A DNA stretch of 21,961 nucleotides. Origin: a virus. The position numbers and the translations under genes are program-made. Shown here one piece after another: positions 15,292-21,354 of the stretch (position 1 is its first letter; each line of letters opens with the position of its first letter). The stretch is from positions 1-21,961 of the IMG/VR virus record IMGVR_UViG_3300035698_003040. One strand, given 5' to 3'. A model generated the notes under the pieces. The model was not told the DNA's origin. It saw only the letters and a list, made by a program, of their open reading frames with translations, and ran no database searches.

Positions 15292-16628
15292 TAAGCTACT
15301 CTCCATAAAAGTATTGATAAATTAGCAATGGTGGCGGTACTTCCGCTTTGCTCGCTAAAATCGGTATCTATCTGATTTATTCCCGAACCTAAAGTTATAA
15401 CATCACTCCAATGGTTCCATAATATCTGGTTAGTTCCTGTATCCGTAGGTTCCTGCTGATGAGTGAATAAAGTAACAGTATCATTTATTTGTACCCTAGC
15501 CCTAAAGTCATCACTAGTATTAGACTGTCTCCAACTATACTGAACTCTAATATAATAATCGCCTGCTGGTAATGATGTTGTATCAAAAGATGCTTTTTCA
15601 ACGTAAGCATCACTAGTTGTTGAGGCAGATGCTAAGGATTCAAATCTCTGATATTCAGTTCCAAATAATGTTGCTGGACCAGTTGCTCCAGTGTTACCTT
15701 GGATACCTTGAATTCCCTGGTCACCCTGTATACCTTGATCACCTTGATCACCCTGTATTCCCTGTATTCCTTGAAGACCTTGAATCCCGTCATCGCCTTG
15801 AATACCCTGGATACCTTGAATACCTTGGGGTCCTATTACACCTTGTATACCTTGCGGTCCTACTAGTGTGTTTATAAAATCCTGTTCTGTTCCCGTATTA
15901 CCTATATCTAACCAAGTTTCGTAAGAAGAGGTAATACCTTGAGGTCCTGCGTCACCTAAAACTGATATTGAATGAACTTCGTCCATTGCAACATCTATAG
16001 CGGTAGAATTATCTCCTTGACCTATATAAACATCGAAACCATTTACAGTTCTATTATCAACAAATACGTTAGTATCTGTATTACTACTCATATCATATAA
16101 TTGAGCAGATATATTATAATTAGCATCACTAGCTACTGTTGTAAAAGTATAAGTATAAGTTCCTACCCCTGTTCTAACAACATTTAAACCTCTAGCTTTT
16201 AATATTGTTCCATTAGCATCTGTGCTAGAGAAGGCAAATAAACCAAATCCAGATACGCCTGCTGGACCTATAGATCCTTGAGGTCCAGTTAAAACATTAC
16301 TCAGATCTAAAGGTAATCTTAAAGTGCCGGAATCATCAACCCAATCAATTACTTCTCCATCTTGATCTACGAACTGCAACTTAGAAGCATCATCTACTCC
16401 AGGATTACCATCGTGTGCGGCTATAGTTGAAGTAAGCTCTAATTCTTCTGCACCAGATAAATCTATTCTAAATTCTATTTCTAAAGCATCTGCATTAACA
16501 TCTAAGCTAATGCCTTGTAATGCTATTGTAATATTTTCATTAGACTGGATAGCTTTTGAAAGCTTATCACTTGCAACCACTCCATTTAAAGTGTCAGTAG
16601 AAATAGTATAATTAAATATTGTTGCCAC
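15291..16628 (-). CDS. Collagen-like fibre protein (445 aa)
   Basis: The N-terminal domain (residues 1-75, beginning FNYTISTDTLNG) is probably the virion attachment base. A short GPQGSIGPAGVSG run occurs at 115-127. A beta domain follows to about 230. SYETWLDIGNTGTEQDFINT, a common entry to phage collagen stretches, leads to 21 Gly-X-Y triplets (residues 257-319). The last 125 residues form a beta-sandwich tip (PAGDYYIRVQYSWRQSNTSD and on). The start is GTG at 16628-16626, overlapping the previous TAG. Position right after the capsid block suggests a capsid (head) fibre rather than a tail fibre, but this is inferred. Trimeric collagen helices in phages are known to be stable without hydroxyproline. 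Confidence 0.85.
   Translation of the reverse strand: MATIFNYTISTDTLNGVVASDKLSKAIQSNENITIALQGISLDVNADALEIEFRIDLSGAEELELTSTIAAHDGNPGVDDASKLQFVDQDGEVIDWVDDSGTLRLPLDLSNVLTGPQGSIGPAGVSGFGLFAFSSTDANGTILKARGLNVVRTGVGTYTYTFTTVASDANYNISAQLYDMSSNTDTNVFVDNRTVNGFDVYIGQGDNSTAIDVAMDEVHSISVLGDAGPQGITSSYETWLDIGNTGTEQDFINTLVGPQGIQGVIGPQGIQGIQGIQGDDGIQGLQGIQGIQGDQGDQGIQGDQGIQGIQGNTGATGPATLFGTEYQRFESLASASTTSDAYVEKASFDTTSLPAGDYYIRVQYSWRQSNTSDDFRARVQINDTVTLFTHQQEPTDTGTNQILWNHWSDVITLGSGINQIDTDFSEQSGSTATIANLSILLWRVA
15672..15860 (-). repeat. Collagen-like Gly-X-Y repeat region
   Basis: Twenty-one uninterrupted triplets, mainly GIQ, GPQ and GDQ, make a 63-residue stretch (residues 257-319 of the fibre). The DNA is a degenerate nine-base periodic repeat on the plus strand (ccttgaataccctg-like), so the number of copies could vary between strains by slippage. 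Confidence 0.9.
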
Positions 16629-17083
16629 TAACCTATTACCTTAGCTATTGTTATACCTGTAAATTGTATTTTACCTGTACCACCATCATCTGTTTGTCCA
16701 AATCTAACTCTGATTTGTATTACAGTGGGAGAAGTTATATCTACTATATTAAATCCAGTTCTAAGTTGAAACTCATTTGCAACACTTAAACCATCTCTAA
16801 CATCAACCAATTCTATCCAAGAACCTGAAGTACCTTCTCTATATTGTATTTGTAAACCTACTTGCTTCTCTTTATTACTTTGACCTATCTGACTTGAATG
16901 ATCTATCTTGTATTTACCTATAGGAAGTATGGTTGTAGTCACAGGAAAATTATTTCTAGATACCCAACCATTGCTAGTAGTAGTTTGTATAGGATCTTCA
17001 CTGAAAGCCTGGAAGGAAGTACTTTCCTCCTGGCTAAAAGTTTTTAATTTACCGGACTCTAGTCCTATAGGTCTAAACGCCAT
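16628..17083 (-). CDS. Beta-sandwich capsid fibre/decoration-like protein (151 aa)
   Basis: The chosen ATG at 17083-17081 (MAFRPIGLESGKLKTFSQEE) is one base after the preceding stop. An in-frame start 54 bases upstream overlaps the previous gene, adds an unlikely polar/hydrophobic prefix and is less likely, although AGG lies near it. The body (residues 25-151) has TTSNGWVSRNNF, then LPIGKYKI, then a beta sandwich, and resembles the tip domain of the collagen-like fibre (TTSDAYVEKASF, then LPAGDYYI). It therefore seems to be a stand-alone copy of a fibre tip. It may be a decoration protein or ligand domain. Family identity is not recognised. Confidence 0.65.
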   Translation of the reverse strand: MAFRPIGLESGKLKTFSQEESTSFQAFSEDPIQTTTSNGWVSRNNFPVTTTILPIGKYKIDHSSQIGQSNKEKQVGLQIQYREGTSGSWIELVDVRDGLSVANEFQLRTGFNIVDITSPTVIQIRVRFGQTDDGGTGKIQFTGITIAKVIG

Positions 17084-17084
17084 A

Positions 17085-17594
17085 TTATAATTGTACGCAG
17101 TCGTCAATATCGGTGTTAATTTCATTATCATCAACATATGAACCTAATAATTGATGAATTGACCCAATATCTACAGCAGGATCTAATGGGGTTGTTACTG
17201 CACTTCCGGCTGTCCCTAAATAAGCTCTAGTTCCGGCTGTTGAAGCCGGAGCGGCTGTATTAGGACCTTCAAAGAATACTGTTGCGTTAGCGGCTGAGGC
17301 GAAAGCAGCAAGTACAAATCCATGTGCTTCTCTACCATTTGAATTATCGGCCAGTCTTACTTTAACAGTTCCGGTGTCATCAAAAATATTAACATAATCA
17401 CCAGCAGATAAAGCTTCACTAGCCTCTGCTATCTTTACGTCTGGTCCAACTCCTACTGGTAATACTGAAGGATCTAATTTCCCTGTACCATCTAGAGCTA
17501 CTATATCTCCTGCTTCTCCGACTCCTGTACTAGCTACAGTAGCTTCTGTCATTTTATCTTTTCCATTTGCGAGTGTTTTATACCTGTCTGCCAT
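17085..17594 (-). CDS. Putative head fibre / decoration protein (169 aa)
   Basis: Residues 15-50 include VGEAGDIVALDGTGKLDPSV and LPVGVG, a sequence style seen at the start of many phage head fibre and tail spike proteins. The remainder (ALSAGDYVNIFDDTGTVKVR, then REAHGFVLAAFASAANATVF) is close in pattern to DUF2190-like decoration proteins, with small beta barrels and Ala/Gly-rich turns. A strong AGGAG lies five bases before the ATG, overlapping the stop of the upstream gene. It is located soon after the major capsid, fitting a capsid surface role. Assignment is by pattern, not a firm match. Confidence 0.62.
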   Translation of the reverse strand: MADRYKTLANGKDKMTEATVASTGVGEAGDIVALDGTGKLDPSVLPVGVGPDVKIAEASEALSAGDYVNIFDDTGTVKVRLADNSNGREAHGFVLAAFASAANATVFFEGPNTAAPASTAGTRAYLGTAGSAVTTPLDPAVDIGSIHQLLGSYVDDNEINTDIDDCVQL

Positions 17595-17602
17595 TTCTTC
17601 TC

Positions 17603-18013
17603 CTAAAGTATTGTTAAATTATCTATATCTATGTAAATTGCACCTGCACCTAATGATCTTCCTATTGGAACACTATGTCCTGTGATAGGTGGAACATCTG
17701 TAATGGCTCCATTGTTTCCTAAGAAGAGGCAGACATTAACGGCAAAAGTAAAGCTAGCATCTGAGATCTGCCCAAATGTTAATACTGTTAACTCATTACC
17801 TATGGTTGCTGAAGTGACACTTATACCTATTGTTTGAGCATCATTTAGTAACTCTTTATCGGCGATTTCTATATTAGTAGTATTCACCATTGTAACCATC
17901 TTTAAAGCACTTACATTTTCAGAAGCTACATAGGCTTTCTGTAAAGTGCCGGGATCTATTATATCCCCAATTAAATCTAGAAGCCCTGTAGTAGGGTTAA
18001 ACTGTAAACTCAT
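17603..18013 (-). CDS. Small capsid fibre/decoration-like protein (136 aa)
   Basis: The N-terminus MSLQFNPTTGLLDLIG is a short anchor motif (FNPxTGxLDLxG) that recurs in phage structural proteins. Residues 45-136 follow the same beta pattern as the next gene: TIGISVTSATIGNELTVLTF, then CLFLGNNGAIT and a final GAIYIDIDN. It resembles DUF2190-like decoration proteins. The ATG overlaps the upstream gene as ATGA and has no good binding site of its own, so it is probably translated by coupling. Function is inferred from position next to the capsid gene. Confidence 0.62.
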   Translation of the reverse strand: MSLQFNPTTGLLDLIGDIIDPGTLQKAYVASENVSALKMVTMVNTTNIEIADKELLNDAQTIGISVTSATIGNELTVLTFGQISDASFTFAVNVCLFLGNNGAITDVPPITGHSVPIGRSLGAGAIYIDIDNLTIL

Positions 18014-18321
18014 ACTCGTTCTACCGAGGAGATGAACTTCTTATTAGCATTGGTATATATTACCGTTATGGTGGCTGTAGTAGCTCCACCTGATCCACCT
18101 GCCTTATATTCATATACTTCAGTTAAAGTATTAGGAAAACTGGCATCTATATAATCAAAAATTACACCATTTAACAAAGATCCCGATAAAGGGTTTGTTG
18201 GTATAGGGTTATTCTGGTCATTATTTATTTCAGACACGGTATTAACAGCTACATCACTATTACTATCCTCAATAAATTTATTATCTTCATTGTCAGTTCT
18301 TATTGGTGATTTAGCTGTCAT
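18010..18321 (-). CDS. Hypothetical structural protein (103 aa)
   Basis: The first 45 residues are polar and probably disordered (KSPIRTDNEDNKFIEDSNSD and on). Residues 50-103 form a compact beta domain (VIFDYIDASFPNTLTEVYEY, then the loop KAGGSGG and TATITVIYTN). It has no membrane or catalytic signal. The start overlaps the short upstream ORF as TAATG and the end overlaps the next gene as ATGA. I do not recognise the family; as a capsid-proximal gene it may encode a linker or decoration protein. Confidence 0.6.
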   Translation of the reverse strand: MTAKSPIRTDNEDNKFIEDSNSDVAVNTVSEINNDQNNPIPTNPLSGSLLNGVIFDYIDASFPNTLTEVYEYKAGGSGGATTATITVIYTNANKKFISSVERV

Positions 18322-18530
18322 TATGCCTCTATCTCATGATCTACCTTACTCAATCTACGATGATCAAAGTAATACCATGCATACCATTTACTACCTTCCT
18401 TACTAATAAGGTAATATTTGAATTCCGAATTCCAATTAGAGTTATTTTTCCTCATGGCTACGGTTAACTTGTCTGGTGAGTTAGCTACTAGGAATCGAGG
18501 TGAATGTAATGAATTTCCTGCTCCGCTAAT
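18321..18530 (-). CDS. Short ORF with a probable non-AUG (AUU) start behind the capsid terminator (69 aa)
   Basis: An open frame spans the whole 267-base gap between the capsid gene and 18321. The protein end is convincing (SKEGSKWYAWYYFDHRRLSK, then VDHEIEA and TAA overlapping the next ATG as TAATG). There is no ATG before residue 26, and that ATG (18455-18453) has no binding site. The best site, TTGGAG, stands five bases before an ATT codon at 18530-18528, which would give 69 aa. ATT starts are known (infC). Alternatives are the ATG giving 44 aa, or a longer fusion through frameshift. The family is not recognised; aromatic-rich and basic. Confidence 0.6.
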   Translation of the reverse strand: MSGAGNSLHSPRFLVANSPDKLTVAMRKNNSNWNSEFKYYLISKEGSKWYAWYYFDHRRLSKVDHEIEA

Positions 18531-18545
18531 AACAACTCCAAGGAC

Positions 18546-18572
18546 AAAAAAAGAGAGAGCCGAAGCTCTCTC
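18546..18572 (-). terminator. Rho-independent terminator after the major capsid gene
   Basis: The RNA forms a perfect eight-base-pair stem GAGAGAGC / GCUCUCUC closed by a UUCG tetraloop and followed by seven U. It stands 16 bases after the capsid stop. Being strong, it should raise capsid transcript relative to the downstream genes, which then need read-through, antitermination or their own promoter. I see no obvious promoter downstream of it. Confidence 0.93.
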
Positions 18573-18588
18573 GCTAGTTTATTATTTA

Positions 18589-19440
18589 TTAAGCACCTGT
18601 GGTATTGAAAAGTACAGTACGTTTTCCAGAATCTAGAACCTTAACACCATATTTACCACGAATAGAGATGAACTCTCTACCTTGACGACGAACTTTCTCT
18701 TCGATAAATTCGACTTCTTTCTGCATACCATAAGCTAGGGCAGAACGATGATAAGCAATCATTTCGTCAGCAGTAGCATTAGTAGTATCAATCATTCTGA
18801 AACCAAAAAGCTGAGCAAATTCACCATTAACTAAAGCAGTGTTGCTACCAGATTTTGAGGCATCTTGAATTTCTGTTTTTGCTAGTAAATGAATTTTAAT
18901 AGCAGGAGCCATAACCAACCATCTATCAGACTTAGGCACATTAGCCTCATCTAAAAGAAGTTGACATGTTTGAATATCAGCTAGAGATGGTCTAGTGTTT
19001 GTGACTTCACTAAACTGTCTAATATGATCTGGACCAGCAGCAGAAGCTAACTTAAGCTCAGCATAAAGATCACTTTCAATTTCGTCAGCCATAACTTTAG
19101 GAGCAGCAGCCAAATAAGCAGATTTAAGATCTACCATTGACTCAATATCCCCAGCTTCAAAAATATAATCTGGAACTTCTTTAAACTTATCAAGAAGCAT
19201 AACATCAGCAGTAACGCCAAATCCAGAAGAAACTTGATCTGTCCCATCTTGTTTTACATCTAAAGCAGCAAGACCAGAAGTACGAGGAATCGCAACTGAT
19301 TTTCTACCTTTCTTAATTTTACTTGTTAGATCATTAATTGTACCGACAATCACAGCTTCCGCTGATAGGTACTCTTGAACGTCTTGAAACAGAATGTCCT
19401 CTAGGGAAACATCTGCTACACCTGCACTATCTAATGCCAT
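18589..19440 (-). CDS. Major capsid protein (283 aa)
   Basis: The shell protein, probably HK97 fold. The N-terminal arm (residues 1-60) ends in KKGRKSVAIPRTSG; residues 80-110 carry the E-loop-like strand pair (VTADVMLLDKFKEVPDYIF); a long spine-type helix follows (residues 105-135, DIESMVDLKSAYLAAAPKVM). The later part has SDRWLVMAPAIKIHLLAKTE and FGFRMIDTTNATADEMIAYH, which are standard elements of such coats. Length is normal for an unprocessed coat paired with a separate scaffold. A clear AAGGA site lies eight bases upstream of the ATG. It follows the scaffold and is closed by a strong terminator, as expected for the most abundant virion protein. Confidence 0.9.
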   Translation of the reverse strand: MALDSAGVADVSLEDILFQDVQEYLSAEAVIVGTINDLTSKIKKGRKSVAIPRTSGLAALDVKQDGTDQVSSGFGVTADVMLLDKFKEVPDYIFEAGDIESMVDLKSAYLAAAPKVMADEIESDLYAELKLASAAGPDHIRQFSEVTNTRPSLADIQTCQLLLDEANVPKSDRWLVMAPAIKIHLLAKTEIQDASKSGSNTALVNGEFAQLFGFRMIDTTNATADEMIAYHRSALAYGMQKEVEFIEEKVRRQGREFISIRGKYGVKVLDSGKRTVLFNTTGA

Positions 19441-19458
19441 ATTCTAAATCCTTTGTTA

Positions 19459-20115
19459 TTATCGATTCTTAAGTCGATCTTTTACTATATTACGTTTCGC
19501 TTCTTCGCGTTGTGCTGTATTCATTTCTGTCGCAGATCTCGGCTGTTGTAATATGTTGGATTGTTGGTTAGGTGCTTGACTATTAATTCTAGCTGAAGGT
19601 GATGAGGCTAATACTAATTCAGGAAATTGTTCTCTAAATCTATTAGCTTCTAATTTAACAGAGTTTTTATCTACACTGCCAGTATCTTCATCTATAACTA
19701 CATTTGATAAATCAATAAAGCGAAAGTATGCGTTGTTACGAAGACCACCTAGTTCTTTTTCCACTGCTCGTCTCTTATGATCATCTACTAGGGCCTGCTC
19801 TTTTTGTGTAATTTCAGTTTTTACACTTTCTAGCTCGCCTAGAGTGTGTTCGTACAGTTTCTTATACTCTTGTTTTTCTTCCAACTTCTGCGTTTCTGCC
19901 ACTTTAACTTGACTTTTCATTGCATCTAACTCATCCATCATTTTACGCATCTTATCTTGATCCGCTTTTCGTTGGTTGAGAAGTTTTTCATGGTTCTTGT
20001 AAGAAACTGACTCCTCCTTAGGTTCCGATACAATCGGCTCTAATTCTGGCTCTACGCGGTTTTCAATGATTGGCTCAATGATATCAGCGTTTACGTTGTC
20101 TCCGTTCTCACTCAT
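19459..20115 (-). CDS. Capsid scaffolding protein (218 aa)
   Basis: The protein is acidic at the N-terminus (residues 1-40, several Glu/Pro), then a long Lys/Glu coiled coil (residues 45-115, LLNQRKADQDKMRKMMDELD and on), then a small helical region (AYFRFIDLSNVVIDEDTGSV), a Gln/Asn-rich linker and a basic C-terminal helix (EAKRNIVKDRLKNR) that would bind the coat. This is the plan of phage scaffolds. No Ser protease motif is seen, so it is not a protease-scaffold fusion. AAAGGAG precedes the ATG, and the gene stands directly before the major capsid gene. Confidence 0.88.
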   Translation of the reverse strand: MSENGDNVNADIIEPIIENRVEPELEPIVSEPKEESVSYKNHEKLLNQRKADQDKMRKMMDELDAMKSQVKVAETQKLEEKQEYKKLYEHTLGELESVKTEITQKEQALVDDHKRRAVEKELGGLRNNAYFRFIDLSNVVIDEDTGSVDKNSVKLEANRFREQFPELVLASSPSARINSQAPNQQSNILQQPRSATEMNTAQREEAKRNIVKDRLKNR

Positions 20116-20194
20116 GAATTCTCCTTTAGGTCACAAACCTTAATTGGTTGCAGTTACAAACTACTATGTATATACTATATTAAACAATGTTTGG
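20116..20194. other. Intergenic gap before the scaffold gene
   Basis: This 79-base AT-rich gap is the longest true gene-free stretch in the window. It holds the scaffold ribosome binding site and the palindrome AAACATTGTTT (20182-20192). TATA-like hexamers (TATAGT, TATACA on the minus strand) have no matching -35 box, so a promoter is only a guess. Confidence 0.35.
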
Positions 20195-20671
20195 CTATTT
20201 TAGGTTTTTTATCTGTTTTCTAACGATTTCAGCTACTTGCAGACGCACTTTTTTGTTGACTTTCTTTATTTCGGGACCTGTGAGGAACAGAAATGGCCTT
20301 GCTTCTGAGACAAATGCGGCAATTTTAGCGGATCTATCTGTTTTCATACCTATAAATATCTTCCCATCTAAGATGATTCCATCAAGATCAGTTTCAATCA
20401 TCGTACTGGATTTATGTAAATTGGACTTATTCTTACTAGCATTAGGCCCTAAATCAAATCTGGATCTGGCTTTCTTATAACTTTTGGATAGCTTAGTAAA
20501 CTTTTCCCTGCGCCTACCATTAGCTCTAACACCAAATCCGGCTGTAACCCTAATCTTAATCATATCAACTATGACGTTTTTAAGATCAGTCATATTTTCC
20601 TTATTAGTTATCTCTTTAATTACATTCTCAAGAGCCTTCTTAAATTTAGGTATAAACTTATCTAGCTTCAT
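20195..20671 (-). CDS. HK97 gp10 / Mu gpG-like morphogenesis protein, second copy (158 aa)
   Basis: The protein has basic N-terminal helices (MKLDKFIPKFKKALENVIKE), a KLSKSYKKARSRFD segment, and the C-terminal motif ARPFLFLTGPEIKKVN before a final helix. The RPFLxLT-x-x-[ED] motif near the C-terminus is characteristic of small HK97 gp10/Mu gpG-like virion morphogenesis and neck proteins. The start is the ATG at 20671, which overlaps the upstream 40-aa ORF as ATGA and has GGAG 11 bases upstream. A TTG eight codons earlier is in frame but would overlap that ORF. It probably acts in head completion or tail attachment. Confidence 0.7.
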   Translation of the reverse strand: MKLDKFIPKFKKALENVIKEITNKENMTDLKNVIVDMIKIRVTAGFGVRANGRRREKFTKLSKSYKKARSRFDLGPNASKNKSNLHKSSTMIETDLDGIILDGKIFIGMKTDRSAKIAAFVSEARPFLFLTGPEIKKVNKKVRLQVAEIVRKQIKNLK

Positions 20672-20790
20672 TGATATAAATTCTCCAAGTACCAAGCTAC
20701 AATTACTTCTTCAGTCCAACCAATGAAATTCATAGATGTTAAAGTTATAGCAATTGCCTTCATAGGATCTTTCTCATGATCATATAACAC
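20668..20790 (-). CDS. Small ORF between the two gp10-like genes (40 aa)
   Basis: The start is GTG at 20790-20788, overlapping the stop of the first gp10-like gene (TAGTG), with AGGAG seven bases upstream. The end overlaps the next ATG (ATGA). The product begins MLYDHEKDPMKAIAITLTSM and is rich in Trp, Glu and Ile, with one amphipathic helix likely. It fills the gap exactly, with two overlapping junctions, which supports a real gene. I do not recognise it; a helical neck accessory protein is possible. Confidence 0.65.
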   Translation of the reverse strand: MLYDHEKDPMKAIAITLTSMNFIGWTEEVIVAWYLENLYQ

Positions 20791-21260
20791 TATGAATCTC
20801 CTAGGATTCTGTTAAAGATAGCTCTAGCCTCTCTTTGTACTCTAGTCGATAATTCATTTTCGGCAGGAGTCCTTTTCTTGACCCGATTAATAAGTTTATT
20901 CAGGTCATCAGAGGTTATTCCTAGAAAATCTCTATCGGGTCGCACAAATTCGGCTCGTTGATTCTCCTCAGTGCCATTAGGATAGCCAACCACTAGGCTA
21001 CCTACGGCATGAGATAATACTTCTAACTCTATAAGCATATCACCAGATAAGGTTAAGTTGACCTTACTGGTTTTATTGAATGCTTTATACGCTTCTGATT
21101 CTTTATACGCAGTAGAGTAGGGCTTAAAAGGTATATTATTTTTATCTAATCCTCTCTCAGATCTTTTAACTATAAAATCTACGACATCTTGTCCTAGTAA
21201 TTGCCGTCCTATGGCATCTATATCTGGAGGAATTGTAATTGTTATTTTCTGCTGGGCCAT
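20790..21260 (-). CDS. HK97 gp10 / Mu gpG-like morphogenesis protein, first copy (156 aa)
   Basis: The protein starts MAQQKITITIPPDIDAIGRQ. The middle reads NIPFKPYSTAYKESEAYK and VNLTLSGDMLIEL, with a C-terminal FVRPDRDFLGITSDDLNKL and a final helix. The PYS-x-x-Y...VNLTxSGDML and RxFLGIT-x-x-[DE] pattern is that of Mu gpG-like virion morphogenesis proteins, which act late in head completion and tail joining. It follows the portal region, as gpG follows gpF in Mu-like heads. The start ATG is two bases after the stop of a 30-codon micro-ORF; its own binding site is weak. Confidence 0.78.
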   Translation of the reverse strand: MAQQKITITIPPDIDAIGRQLLGQDVVDFIVKRSERGLDKNNIPFKPYSTAYKESEAYKAFNKTSKVNLTLSGDMLIELEVLSHAVGSLVVGYPNGTEENQRAEFVRPDRDFLGITSDDLNKLINRVKKRTPAENELSTRVQREARAIFNRILGDS

Positions 21261-21261
21261 T

Positions 21262-21354
21262 TTATTTACTCAGGATGTTAATAATTGTTATATATGCCAT
21301 TGGCACTGCCACTATTAAAGCCGCATGAATTACATCTATGTTATTCAATAACAT
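21262..21354 (-). CDS. Membrane micro-ORF overlapping the portal end (30 aa)
   Basis: The ATG at 21354-21352 lies inside the last codons of the portal gene, with AGAGG nine bases upstream. The frame runs to TAA at 21264-21262, leaving one base before the next ATG. The product is a single hydrophobic helix (residues 8-27, including ALIVAVPMAYITIINI) with a short polar start and a Ser-Lys end. The exact fit between two genes, the binding site and the composition suggest it is expressed, but a chance ORF of this length cannot be excluded. It may be a small membrane peptide or a coupling leader for the next gene. Confidence 0.5.
   Translation of the reverse strand: MLLNNIDVIHAALIVAVPMAYITIINILSK

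Noticed and set aside
15672-15860. Nine-base periodic DNA as a CRISPR-like or regulatory repeat
   Set aside because: The period is nine bases, degenerate and in frame, and is fully explained by Gly-X-Y coding.
15617-15877. Plus-strand ORF with Leu/Tyr periodicity (86 aa)
   Set aside because: The periodicity is the mirror of the collagen triplets on the other strand.
16628-17137. Upstream start (MLMIMKLT...) for the beta-sandwich gene, or a frameshift fusion with the gene before
   Set aside because: The added prefix overlaps the preceding gene by 53 bases in another frame and looks unlike a structural N-terminus. No slippery heptamer is visible in the overlap, so I prefer the ATG at 17083.
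20127-20192. Short inverted repeats (AGGTcacaaACCT and AAACATTGTTT) before the scaffold gene
   Set aside because: Stems are only four or five base pairs, with no U tract and no -35 box; chance is likely in AT-rich DNA.
20195-20695. TTG start of the second gp10-like gene
   Set aside because: It would overlap the 40-aa ORF; the ATG at 20671 has GGAG upstream and the usual ATGA overlap.
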